64,000 nucleotides of DNA from Cardiocondyla obscurior (lineage: Eukaryota > Arthropoda > Insecta > Hymenoptera > Formicidae): positions 1,550,001 to 1,614,000 of the forward strand of contig NC_091869.1 of NCBI RefSeq assembly GCF_019399895.1, read 5' to 3'. Of this stretch, positions 13,201 to 26,700 are shown in pieces. The notes beneath the pieces were generated by a model. The model was not told the origin of the DNA. It ran no database searches and saw nothing but the letters and a program-made list of their open reading frames with translations. Position numbers and translations under genes: made by a program. Numbering within the stretch: position 1 is the stretch's first letter; each line of letters begins with the position of its first letter.

Positions 13201-16200
13201 AAAAGTAAAGTGATCGATATATTACGCAGCCGTGCGAGAACGCGGCGATAAAATTTGACGCGCTCGTTATTTTATTCCAAGTGCCAAGAAGCTATTCGGG
13301 AGAATTCGGCTGCTTAGCGACAGGAAGAGAATGAGAATCTGCCCGCGGAGCACCCGACAGGCGCGACTATCGTATCATCCCCCGTTTATTTCTCGCCCGA
13401 ACGTAACGTCGAGCGGCACTGCGAGAGGTAGATTTTATTTTAGAAAGATTCACCGCGAGGCACTTCAATAAAATAATTCACAACGGACGGTCTGATATAA
13501 AAAAACATAAATTTTTCATAAAATTGAATTGAAAAGAATTCTCTTGGAAAGCAACGGTGAGATGCTTTTAGAACAGCATAAAAAAAAAAGGGAGAGGGGG
13601 GAAAAAGATTAAAGAAGATACCGTTCCTTTAATGTCCCGCTGCCCGCTGCAGCGGGAAAATCCGCCCGAAGGACACGCTGAGTGGGAGACTCAGACGATT
13701 TCTCGCACTAAAAGAACATGCAGTGTCGATTTATGAGTCAATTAGTATGATAATACGCGATTTACGCTCAAGGTAGCGTTAGCGAGATGTGCGCTCTTGC
13801 CCTGCAAAGAATACACTAAGAATCGAGTTCACGAGATTGAAATCCACTTCAAGAGGATCAATAATCGGGATACGATTCGATAATCAGAGATCATGACAAT
13901 CTAAGAAAAATTTCTCCCTTTATTCAACGTATACTAATTCTCACACATTACCATGAGAGCTGATGGCAACTTCAAATCGAACAATGTGTCGGTGCGAATA
14001 AAAAGAGTTCTATCCATTCTCCGAGATCAGTTCGAGGCATAATAATCAAGGCGAGGTAGAAATGCGCGAATCGCTTTGATCCAAATTGAATCACTCAAGG
14101 TTCACATCGTCGCAAGTCTTTTACAATTAAAAAGATATTTATTTTCTATTTGAAATCGACACGAATTCGATTTGATCGACGGTGAAACGCGACTCGCAGG
14201 CTTATAAAATAGATCCCGGATGCGAGATTAATTTCACGACGATTCCAGCGAGATACACTTTCACACAATAATCAATCAGTGGACGGACGAGTCAATCTTC
14301 CTAATTAACTCGTCCTAATTTATTCTTAGCCCGCGCCCGGATTTTCAGGCGTGACTTCATTGCGGATTTTTGCAATTCAAGTCGCTTTTATTATACCCGC
14401 GCGAGCGAATGAGCGCAATTACCGTCCCGCATTACCGCTGTCGGTGAAAAACGCGGGTGTAATTACAATCCGAAGAAACGCCCGTTTTCCCACGGCGAAC
14501 ATCGGCGCGAGAAACCTGGGCCAATACGGCTGGCCGGTGTAATTCGATTGTCCGTCTCGACCCGTTACTCCGCGCGCGGGCTTCTCGCATAATTATGATA
14601 ATGCGGCGCGTGGAAAACGCATGCACGATGCGATCATTACAGCGGCGTGGCTACCGCGCGGCGAGAAATAAGAGAGGCTTAGCTCGCCCATTATCGGCCT
14701 CCTTCTCTTTCCTACACTTTGAAAATGTCGGCGGGTGCGCCGAAAGATGAAAGTATTACGTTACATTCCGCTTTAACGCTCCGAACCCTCTCAGCACACC
14801 ATCAAACTCAATATTCTTTTAATTGTACCCGCACGTACTGTCGACGCGAACACACTGCGAATGAACTGAGGTCTGGCTACTCGAAACGTGTATTCTAATG
14901 GCAATATGAGAAGAAAGGCGATATAACGATAACGATAGTAAGAACTTGTATAAAAATGCGGTAATTCCAGCTACGTCATTTAACAGTTGTGAACAAATTC
15001 TTCGGTCACCGGGTGCAAGACGACTGCGTCCCCGGCGACGAGGAAAAAAAAGCACCTTTGCATTGTGTTTCATAAAATGGCATACATTTCGTAAAGTTTA
15101 TACCTATATCTCAACGATATGTGCGCATTTTCATCGCGGCCGCATTTATTTAGCATTTTAATCGCGCGCGGCGCGGTCATTAAGAAAGACAAAAAAAAAT
15201 AGAATAAGACTTAGTCAGCGGATAAAAAAGAAAAAAAAAAAAAAAAAAATTGCCACTCAAAATAAAAATTTTTATAATATTATATCTCATAACAAGGTTT
15301 ATTTTATGCCGCATGTCGGCGATATTTAGAACTTCAGAGCTTTATCAATCGAGAGATGTTTATATCTAATCCTTCATAATTAAAAATATGTTTTAACCGT
15401 ATAATCAATACTTCATAATAGTTACATTATAATTATAAAGAAAAGGTTCATATTACATAACATGATTTTTTGTGATTAGTATTTCTTAACATCTTAAGGA
15501 ATTATAAAAAACTCTTTTATGTCGCTAACTTTATCGTTACAATATACAGAATGGCATTAAACGTGAATAAAAAATGCCGTTACTGATGCCAGGAGTTTCG
15601 AAAATGTAAGAAGGCATAAATTAATGAGTTATCGCGATACTCTTCATACAATAATTTACACATTTTCATGCGATAATCCTACCACAATGTTACGCCTTGA
15701 TAGCGACTGCGATATGGGAAGCGATCGCGCCGGACTTGGGGAGTAATAGAATCGCGATGTACAAAAATCGTCGTCGATCGACCTTGTCGTCTCAACGAGT
15801 TCTTAAATGGTAGCTGTTAAAAAGCGTAATAAAAAAATACGATAAATGCACCGCGAGGAGTGACGCGATGTGTCGATAAAAGTGATCTCATTTATATCGA
15901 GCTCCCTTCCATCCTCACCCCGTGTAATGATACGTAACGTATCAATTTTGCGTGTTGAACTCTACAACGAGTCGCCGAAGATAACCCAGACGGAACGAAT
16001 CCTCCTCGCGGCAACAAAAAGGAAACCACCGTGTTGAAAGCGTCCGAAAGCTACGGCGGCCCGCCCGCGATCGACGATAAAGAAAAATCGGTGCAGGACG
16101 GGTGGAAGAAACGATATCGAGAGGGGAATTCGATAAAAGACTCGACTGTGGCGTACTAGCAGACGCACAGGGCAATTACAAGGTCAACGGGCCAAGGAAA

Positions 16201-19200
16201 ACGTCGTCCAGATACTCTCGACTCGAGGTCATCATCTCCACCGAGAAGACTAGCCCGTAGAATTTTTCGTTCGCGCGATTCCGCCTTCTTCGCTCTCGAT
16301 GAGACCCGAAACGAGCGAGGACCAAGGACTGATGATTCAGCGAGAAAAAAAAAAAAAAAAAAAAAAAAAGCATCAAGATTTTACCACTTGCAATAAAAGA
16401 TTTCATTCCGTCACTTTTTTATTTTCAAGACCTGAAGCTATGTGTTAACGACAGATTTTCGTGTAAAAATTCGTATAAAACTAGAGTGGCATTCGTATGA
16501 AATCATGTTCCAACATATTTATAGACCTTTAAACGACATAGAAGTGAAAAGAGAAATATTAGCGAATTTTATTCTATTTTTAGCTCAAGGGGACCGATTT
16601 AATTTCGGCATACAGCAGTGCATGTTGAAATAAAAATAAAATGTTTTAACAACTTCTCTTCCTTTCGAATGTAAAAAAAAAAAAAGAAAAAGAAAAGATA
16701 ATAGTAATTTATAGTGTGGAATAAATAACTGAAAATTTATTCGGCCATAAGGCGAATATTCGGTCAAATATACCGCGAGCTTGAGCTAGCATGCCAGCAA
16801 TATAGTATATTGAATTTAAGCCTGAAGAATTGGAATATGCGCACATTTCTAAAAGTAGAAATATATAGTTCAGGACAAATTGCTGACGACTGTTTATCGC
16901 AGAATTAAATTTCAATCAAGTGGGACACGAAAATGCAAAGAAATAAAACTTAATTTGCACTTTTTCTGCACGTGTCTACCTCGTGTGCATTTCGTGATCG
17001 TTAGTGCTCATTGCAAGAATCGAACAGCGACCCGTTACTACATCGCACGATTCACCCAACTATTTTTCCGAACAGAAATCTCTCCGGTCGATAATACGAT
17101 AAATAAACAGTAATTCTTGCAATCTTTTTGCACAGTAGCTCGGTATCGTGCATTAATTCCTACCACTAATTAGTTCTAATAAGCATCTAACAGTCGCATT
17201 TCTCCGTGGGCGATTAATGAGAAAGGATTAATTAACCGCTCAAGAAAATAGATGGGCTATCATTAGAAAAACCGCCGGTGCTTTTAAAATTGCCGGCGGA
17301 CTTGAGAAAGATTCCATGAAACAATTAACCGATGGGTAAATTCGCGTACAAATGAGGACAGGGTATTACCATTTATTAAATCGAAATTTATTTTAAAAAT
17401 AACAAAGAGTCAGATAGAAATTGATTCCCGTCGCGATTAGCGAAATCTGGATAAGAAAATATTGGAAAGCACCTCGCTTATTCTGCGCCCGATTTTTTTA
17501 CGAATTTAATTAAGGATCTTCGATTGTAATTCACGTTTAACTTTACGAGTATATTGAATTTTTCATTAATATTACATGTTGCTTTTAAATTGATTAAAAA
17601 TTTTGTCAAAAGTAGAGTATGTTACAATAATTCTGTGATACGTCCTACTCCATTTAAGAGTTTATCATTCATTAAATAAAATTATTATAATCGATTATGA
17701 TCAAAATTACTGTATTACTGCACGTCGCAGAGAAAGCAGATTAAAGAATGTGATTTACTAATAAAATAAAATTTATCTTGATTATAACAATCTAACGTTG
17801 GACGGTAGTCACGAGTGTTCCACATTCGAAGATCCTTCGTTCGAGACGGCTCTAAGTCCACTCAACGGCATTGGCTACTTTAATACCGAGATATATGGAC
17901 GACAGGTATGTTAATGACTAATTAAGATAATCAGCTTACCATGAGCTTTTCCCGATCCAGATGAAGTAGATCGCTGCCTTTGATGTCCTTCGATTTGAAG
18001 ACGTCCGCATAGCGGTACAGATTTAAGGCTGACATCCATTCAACTACGTTCACCGATGTCCACTCACTAACAGGCTGCGAACAGAGAAACGAGACGTAGA
18101 TCGTAGGTGGGCATCGATGGCACGAGAATCAGCTGCGACTAATCGAGCCAAGTCCACTTACGCACGTGGAAACATGCGCGCACACACACGCTAGCACTAC
18201 GAGACACATTTACACGACTTGACAGGCCATAATCTCAATTAAATTGTGTATTAAAAAAAAAAAAAAATTAATAAATAAATAAATATAAAGAAAAAGGAAC
18301 CTGACTAGGCACATGAGGTAATAAACATCTTACAATAAAATTATTTTCATAATTATTATCACGAATTGCATACAAAATATTTCACCTTGAATTTTAATGG
18401 GAAGAATTTGCACGGAGACGAAATCAATTTTCAAGAAGTTATCGCCATTTTTGTTTATGCAGTTACTGATTTATTTTAAATATTAAGTATATAAATATAT
18501 TACAAATTAATATTTTATGAAAATTTATGCCAGGCAATATTAAATCGCCACGTGTATATTTATCTAGAAGTGGTCGTAAAATCGTCAAGTTTGATTGTCA
18601 GATATTTTAGGATCCACTTTTGAAAATAAAGAAATATGATACGGGAATATTATCGAACCGTGTAAAATCTTCTTTAATGCGTATGATTAATCGATTCTTT
18701 GCAGGCGGAAGCAGATAATGAGCCAAGTTGTCCCGTTTGCCAGAATGCACATACTTATTATCCTCAAGATTTTTTAATAAGAATGTGGGACGATTTCCGG
18801 CTCACAATCTATTAGAATTTTATATTTTTGTTACAGCATTAATAGCATTAATTCCACTTAAACTATGACTCCAAAACTGCTTTGCAAAGCGATTCAGCAA
18901 TAAATTCAAATAATCTCTTTTAGTTAATCGATTGAACAGGAAGAGTGAAAGTCGGAATAATAACGTATATTTCTTTAAATACACCTCTGGTTCTGGATAT
19001 CAGATTTTTTTTTTTTTGGCACAAAGAAACGCTTCATTAAATTTAATCAAGTACTTTGTTCAGTTTGTTATTTGAGAAATTACGATAATATATTTTCTTT
19101 TAATTAACGATTGACGTAAACTTTTGTAAACGATAAAACTTTTGAAATAATACTTTAAAATGACCTAATATGTAATAGAATTGCTAAATTAGTTATTGGC

Positions 19201-22200
19201 AACATATATTGTTGTGATTAAGACAACTTTCTGATTTCATTAAGATGCCTTTCGTGTAAGACGCGTGTGCTTCGAGAAATTCTAGCAAGCTTCAGAGCAA
19301 TTCTCGCAATTACGTCCGTAATAAACATGTCAATTTCTCTTTAAAAAAAAGGTTCAATCGAATCACTTACAATTAGATTTATTTTTATGTGTACATTTGA
19401 TACGGTTATGGTTTGATTATGATATAAGCTATCTCTATTACAGAGAGCTCTGGAGTACACCTAATCGTATATGTTCGCATCGTTATAAAATTAATTAACG
19501 GGAAACTATCTCGCTACAACCACAGAATAGCATAATAATTCATCTCGGAAATTTCCTAAATTTAATTACCTTCAAAGTCTACGTTTTCTTTAACCATAAT
19601 GCAAAATTAAATGACTTAATTGATCAGAGAAAAATTAGAAATAAGTAACAAAACAGATATTACGCGTCAGTTCATTGATGCAACGTCCTCCGTCGATTAT
19701 GATTAAATAAAAAATTCAAACATCACCGGCAATCTTCATTTAATTATGCATGAGTGGTTAAACTACTGACGGTAACAAAAGCGGCTCACTACAGATAGTA
19801 CACAATTATAACAATATTTCCATCGTATCAATACACCGCAATATATTTTATGATTGATAATTATAATTCGCAGTTAACGATTATTTAATGCAAACGTGCA
19901 TAATATCCACTATACGTATTTCATCATTACATAAATTGGAAAAAAAAAAAAAAGAACGTATGACTGGCTGCAATTTTTTTCTCTGCGGGAGACTCTATTC
20001 TCTCTCTGAACAAGTGCTGTTATCCGTGTACCGATCGGCAAAGATTACGTAAAGATCGCGCGCGAGAAGCGTCCGTCAGATTTTCTCGATCCCGAAGATA
20101 AGACGCGTTCAACGAGCATTTAACGCACCACGCGGTCGGCCAGGCCCCGATTAGATAAACCGACCCGCGATCGCAGACGCGGAGGCGAAGAAAAAAAATG
20201 AGGTAATGCGAAGAAAAGAGACATCTCCGTGTGCCGCCACCGCTATCGAGTAGCGAGAGTTCGATAAAGCCGAGCAACGTAAAAAGTTCGGAAAAAAGAA
20301 AACGTAACCTCTCGCCGTAACCCCGAGTCCGCGATATGACGACAGCCGCGCGAGATAAGCCTGTCCGTCCTCGTCCGAATAATCCGCGCTACCCGGCAAC
20401 GTGCGTGTTACATCCGTCCCGTCCGTCTATCCGATCGACGCGGTCAATTAATCTCCGTCGAAAGATCGTTTCTTCCTCGCCACTGCGCGCCGCTACATCC
20501 CACCGGCAGCCGCGCGTGGTGAATTAAATCGCCGACGTCGCGAATTTTTGCGACTCGATCCGCTTAATCTAGGATGCTCGCCGCGGGGAACTTATTTCGC
20601 GGAAGTCATCATCTCTGTGACGGAAATCCTGCCGTGATATGCCGGCCGAGGTGACGTTTATGGAACGCTTTTTCTTCGAAGAGATCACGCAGGGACCGAT
20701 CCTGCGCATCGATCTAAAATCTATGCGTGCGACCGAGAAAACAAGAAAAAATTCTACAACCGCGGATTCGCCTTCGAATAACAAAGATACAGTAAAGTAA
20801 TTGTTACTTTAACTTAATTGGGTAAAATTCAAGACCTGCGAGTATTAGCTTTTTTATAACATCGTCCATTGTAATGACTTTCCTGCATGCTGCAATTAGA
20901 CATAAATCCACTGTATTTATTTCATTTAATCTGTTCAGTCAACTGTGAATCACGATTTATTGTTACGAAAGCTTATTCATTTTTTTTATTGCGGCAGTTA
21001 AAAACTATAAAATGCCGTTTATTACTTCCCACATGTAGATGATTAATTTCGTTACGCCTTTCACCTATTGATTTTGATTCCATTGGCAAAATAAATAGAT
21101 TACTTATCTAGCGTGATTTATAAAAAGCAATGGATTTTGTATTGCACAGTTTTATGCACAGTTTTAACTCAAATATTTTAGTTATTGCAAAAAAAATAAC
21201 GTTTAGATTTTTTATTGTTTTTTCTATCGCGTTTTTACGAACGTCGTCGAATTTAGGATAGTTATACTATCAAATTTCAACTAAGTTTTACCTGATAACG
21301 ATACGCCGTTCGTGCGTTTATGTAAAATTCACGATTATAATGGATATAAAATTCACATCTCTAAATAGATTTTGTGGTCGATAAGTATATGGAAATCGTA
21401 TACTTAAATTGTTGCATTTAACTAGTTTTAAGTAAATGTTGTTAATTTTTTGTATGCAATTACTTTAGTTCAATATTCGTTGAAATACTTTACTATTAAT
21501 TATTTTAATTTAATCATAAAACTAATTAGAAAATTATGAAATTTTGTCAGGGCTAATGCAAAAAAGTTATCATAAGTTTATTTAATAAAAATAATATTAA
21601 ATATTAAGTATATTTATCGAGAAAAAGACGAAGTAAAGGTGGAAGATCATAAAATTTCACGTCGCGACGAAAAATTCATATTTTACTGCTACCAATTTTA
21701 CGCGCAAAATAGTACCATCAAGATTTTCTGCATTTTATAATGCGTCAATCACCGCAAAACATCAAAGATAAATTCTTATCACCAGAAATAATACTTTCGA
21801 GTTTTCGAGGTTGATATTTTCGCGGACTATGCAGCGTCTTAATAAAATGAGAAAAATTCTGTTTCGGCAGGGACTTGAGCGCTGTGTATTTTTTAATATT
21901 ACCCGAGAATTTCGTGAATTTTTTGTTACGTCAAACTGTGATAATGCATGCGCAAAAGATAATTCCACAATCTAGTTAAAATGTTATGGAACGTTAATAC
22001 GCAAGATACGAGTACGAGTCGTAAAATAAATCGTTCCATGCTATAAAATAGTAGGTATACTAATAAAAAGAAAGGTATATCGATAATGTTACATAGGTAA
22101 ATTCCACGTTAAGTCTCCACAAATTAATTCAAGAAATATTTTTCAATGTGTGACGACTAGAATCAAAATGTAACTTAATAATATTTGTTGTATTACTTGA

Positions 22201-23711
22201 CCAAGAAATTATTTAAGAGACAAAACAGCAACAGATACTGAGTTTAACTCAATTCAAGTGCAACTCAATTGAAGAAAATAAAAAAGAACATGCGATATTT
22301 TTACGATATCAAATTTACAATTAAAAAAAAATTCTTGAATTTACAAATAGGCCTTTTTTTTAACGTTTTAAAATAAAAATTTCGAGATAACTTTGGGCCA
22401 TAAGGAAATCGCTGAAAAATTAATGTACAACACAAGAATTATTTTCTACTCGAGCATATAATTTAATAGCACGTGTTCTTCCCACTGTGCCGATTCAATT
22501 AATTCGAACGGTACGCCGTTTGCGAAGTAACGAGGAAGTGCTGGCTTACTGACCTTGTCCTTGTCGTGAACCTGGCCCGGTAGCGCGTGACCCTTGGTGG
22601 CCCATTGGCACAGGTGCTGGCCGTTGTAGTCCGAGCACACGATGTGGAAGCACGCGTGGCACTCTGGAGGACATAGAGAACCGCACATGCAGCAGCATAG
22701 ACTACTAGTATGATCGCGTTTCGTTCGTTTCGCCAGACCCTCGTGGGTGGCTGTGCTTCTGCCGCCCTTCGTGCGACCGATCGAGTTCGCGTCGACGCCC
22801 TCCGCCGCGGCGGGCTGCTGCTGTTGGGCGCCACACCAACACATGTATCGATGAAAGGACATCGGTCTCGCGCACACCGGCTTCGCGTGACCGAGCTCGC
22901 TCTCGACACCATCCACCGCCGATACCGCGGAAACCGTCGCGTCGTCGCGCGTCAACGTCGCCGTACGCGATTGCAGCTGCAATTGTTGTAAGGACTGCTC
23001 TTCGAGCTGCGTGGTCGCTGCTACCGCTGCCGCCGTTCCCTCCCGATTCTGTCTCGTCGCCTGATTATTATTACTAGCGGCGTACCACTTGGGTGATACG
23101 TACGTCGCCGCCGATCTGGACGTCGTCCGCGCGACATCGTACAGCTGACCGACAGCGTGATCACCGCTGTTACCGTACGTTGCGAGGATTGAAGGCGCGG
23201 TACTCGACCCGATCGCGAGGCTCTGCATCTGCCGTTGCAACTGAACGTTCGTGGAGCCGTTCAAGGATGACGAAGACGACGACGACGACAACGACGACGA
23301 CGACGACGATGATGACCAATCGCAGTTGGTTGACATTGTAGTTACCGTCGCGGTGCCTTTGCGCAGCATGTAATTATCGGAATCGACGGCTAATAGTCGC
23401 GACATTGCCGTGGACTTAGCCTTGCTGTCGTCGCCCGTTCCAGGGCTAATCTTGGGCGAGCCCTTCGGCTCGAGCAGAGAGGTTATCGTTGTCATTTGCT
23501 TATCCAGCTCATTTGTACAGGAGCTAACGATTGTCGTTGCGTTCGTGCTCGTCGCCGTTGCCGCCGCCGTTATCGTCGTCGTCGTCGCTGTCGCCGACGT
23601 CGTCGCCATCGATATCGGTCCGACGGAGAATAACTCCTGAATCCTGGTCTGGTGGTGCACTTGCGTCGCAGCCGTAGCGGCCGCAACGGATGCGCTCGTT
23701 GCACGCTTCAT
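932..23711 (-). CDS. Pi3K21B: PI3K class IA regulatory subunit (p85/p60 type), long isoform A with SAM domain
   Basis: This is the adaptor that binds the p110 catalytic subunit and recruits it to phosphotyrosine sites on receptors and IRS proteins. CDS exons on the minus strand run 22554-23711, 17940-18074, 10134-10425, 9597-9701, 4450-4635, 3839-3967, 3505-3712, 2873-3097, 2303-2627, 1954-2201, 1690-1866, 1434-1619 and 932-1226. They total 3669 nt (1222 aa plus stop) and every junction keeps phase. Domain order: low-complexity N-terminus (1-335), Cys-rich segment (about 339-370), SAM (about 391-451), C1 (497-547), RhoGAP/BH (about 564-750), nSH2 (about 817-915), iSH2 coiled coil (about 922-1070), cSH2 (about 1085-1190). 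No SH3 domain is visible, unlike vertebrate p85. The symbol follows the Drosophila p60 gene and rests on domain homology. The 3' exons are certain. The joins of the two most 5' exons are inferred from phase and the continuous SAM fold. Confidence 0.83.
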
Positions 23712-26700
23712 CGTCGCCGTGGCCGATCATCAAGTTAAAGCGCTCGCGGCAAAAACGGCTAAGTCTTCCTCGTCGACGCCGACGTTCTCGCGACCGACAC
23801 GTTGCTGTCGTCGTGCGACCCAGACGACGAGTCTTGCTCCTCCCGCGAGCCGGCCAGGTCTTCCGACATCTTTCGGGGTTCTACGTGGTTCCTTGTCCGT
23901 CAGCAATTACACCCTCGATCGATCGCGGTTCTCGAGCATCGGGGACATTCGGATCCTCAAGATCGCTAACATGATGAGCCGCCCTACGAATCTCTTTGTG
24001 CTCGGCGATACTGGTCTCCCGCACACGACTAGTGTAGGCTCGAGGAAGTGTCTTCAAGGCCGCAGCGAGCGTGGCATATTTATTCGGTCGATATCGAAGT
24101 GATATTGTTCTCCCGCGATCGAGATCTCACATCTAGCCGGTGATTTTCTTCGTTATCGCGCCGGCTTCGTCGTTAATTATTAATGGAGGGAACGCACGGA
24201 TAAACTTGATAGATGAACTGGGAAGGGAGAGAGAGCGAGTTACGAGAAGACGAACAAGAGAGAAAGAGAGAGAGAGAGAGAGAAAAAGAGAGAGAGAGAG
24301 CGAGTAAGTGGAAGAGAGAAGAGAAAAAGGTTCGAAGATATTGAAAAAGAAAAAGAGAGAGAGAGGGAGAGAGAGATAGACAGCCGCTCCCGTGGGTGTG
24401 ACCTCGTGTAAATTCGTTTTCCATAAATCTCACTCCTACCACACACTCTCTCGTAGTCGCGCGCGCGGCTCGCTCTCACACACGACCTTTGTATAAACGC
24501 CGAGATTCGCTGAGCCGAACGAAACCGGTTTTGTCAAGCAACGACACCGAGCGATTTTCAAGCGTAGCCTCGCGCGAGCGAGCGCGAGCATACGGGAATC
24601 CTCGTGGCTTATCGAGCGCGATCCCGGCGTAATCCCGGATGGGGCCGCGTCGAGAAGGAGGCGGAGGAGCCAATCGGTCGCTCGTTAATCTAGAAATTTG
24701 GCCCCGGACGAGTTAATCCGTCGAAACGACACGGTCGGATTATCCTCGGCGTGCAATTAATAACGTTGGATCAAGTCGTAGCTCCAGGTGGATTCACGAC
24801 GCCGATTCTGCCTACCCTGCGATGATCCAGGAAGCCGGCGGCTCGCGAAAACGTACACGTGAGAGAGGTAGGACGAGTTTTTCCGTTTCCGTTCAGGTGA
24901 CCGGCGCGAATCGCATCGAACGGTGGAGGCAGACACTATCGCACGAACGTGGAAGTCACTCGCGAATAATTGGAGTCATCGCGAGCACTGGTGGCGTTGA
25001 AACAACCAGCTCCCGTGTCCGCCGAGTCAGCGGCTCGTCAACTCGAGACGGGAGCCGCTTATCGTCCGGAGTTCACGCTGATCAGCAAGTAGATCCTCTT
25101 CTCGCCTCACCTCGCTTCGCCTTGCCTCGCCTCGCCTCGCCTCCTCCCGTCGCTCTCGTCACCTCGCCGGCGTTCGTTGTCTGTCGAACGAAGCGAATAA
25201 AAACGTGGGTCGCCTCTAATCTCCCTCGTTGCGACGGGGCTGAGCTAACGTTGGCCGCGACACAGCTCGATCACGTAGCGCCGGATGGTCCCATCAAGGA
25301 CACTTCGCTACTTCCTTTCTTCCTTTTGGCCGCCTTCTGCTCTTCTCCGTACCGTCGACTGCGATCGAGCCCGCCGGATTGTCGATCAAGGACTTGGTGT
25401 ATTCTTTCGTCGTTGTTGCTTTCTCCTCTGCGATTTCGTTTTCTTCAGGGTTTCGCTTTCTCGCTGCTCTTCGCTTCTTCGGTCTCTTCTGGGTATCGGC
25501 ACACGATTAAAGTACGCGACACTAAAGTGTGCAGCGCCAAATTCTTCGATCGAAGAGTCGTATCCTTTTCCCGTCGTTTCGTGCCTTCCTTTCTTCTTTT
25601 TTTCTTCGCCTCGTTTCTGTGCAGCCTTCCTTTTCGCTTCGCACGGCCGACCTCCTCGCTCGCCGGAACGGATCGCGCCGCTCGTCCTTATCACGTCCAC
25701 CAGAAGGCCGCGACTGCCAGCCGCACGTTCGCGGACCGTCGTGTCTCGCCGGATCACGCCGCCGTCGTCCCGACGTTTTACCGACCGCGAGTTAGCGGCG
25801 GCGGAGGAGTCAGAGTTGGAACGGAGTTCGCGTGTACCAAGCTTACTCGCTAGCTCTCTCTCTCTCTCTCTTCTTTCTCGTTGTCTCTATCTCCCTCTCC
25901 TTCTTTCTCTCTCTCGGCCGGCAAGGTAGACCTCAGCGGCGGACGATCCTATTACCTCCTCTTCTCGCTGCCGACGATTCGCGACCGCTGCCGCCCGGTA
26001 AAGCCGTCCACGTAAGGTATTCTCTCGACGTCGGCGCCGCGACGTCCAACCTTCCTGGGTCTCCTCTCCGCCCCAGGAGATCCAACCCTCTCGTTTTTCT
26101 CTTCTCTCGTTCTGTCCTTTTCGCCTTCTGCCCACACTTAACGCGCGCTTCGCCAAGTCGACTACCCTTCGGAATCGGTTCTGCTCGCTTTCGCCCGGTT
26201 TTTCCCTCACCGCTGAGATCACCACGTAGACCACGAGATGAGAGGCGAGTCGGTCGATCGGGCCGGTCCTCGTCCGTCCTCGTTCGCAGGTACTCGCCGA
26301 AAACTCGCCGGCGTGTCCACGATCGTGAAGGCAGCGCGCGCGCGCGAGCGCGCTCTCTCTCTCTCTCTTCCTCTCGCAGATGTACGCTCGTACGAACGGC
26401 ACACACGTACTCGCGGTGTACGTGCACACAACAGTCCTCCTCTGGTATGGAAAAGTCCACTGGGCCCTGCACTTCTTGTGCCGGCGGCCTGCCGTACAAC
26501 ACGTTCGCGCGCGCTCCCACACACCTGCACAGACCGCGGCGGTACACTCGTCACTCACCACGCATACGTATACGATATCTATCTATCCGCCTATCCCTCT
26601 CGCCCTCTCTCTTTCCCTCGCCTTCTGTCGCTCCGTTTCATTCGGTGTCTCTCCCATACACTCGGTCGATCCTTCTCTCTCGCGCTCTCTATTCCTTCCT

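Noticed and set aside
16345..16369. A run of 25 A as a possible retrocopy tail
   Set aside because: No gene-like or LINE-like sequence upstream and no target-site duplication. Other runs (36376-36398, 45665-45690) are similarly plain.
23093..23341. Poly-Thr plus-strand frame
   Set aside because: Antisense shadow of the poly-Ser codons in the isoform A first coding exon.
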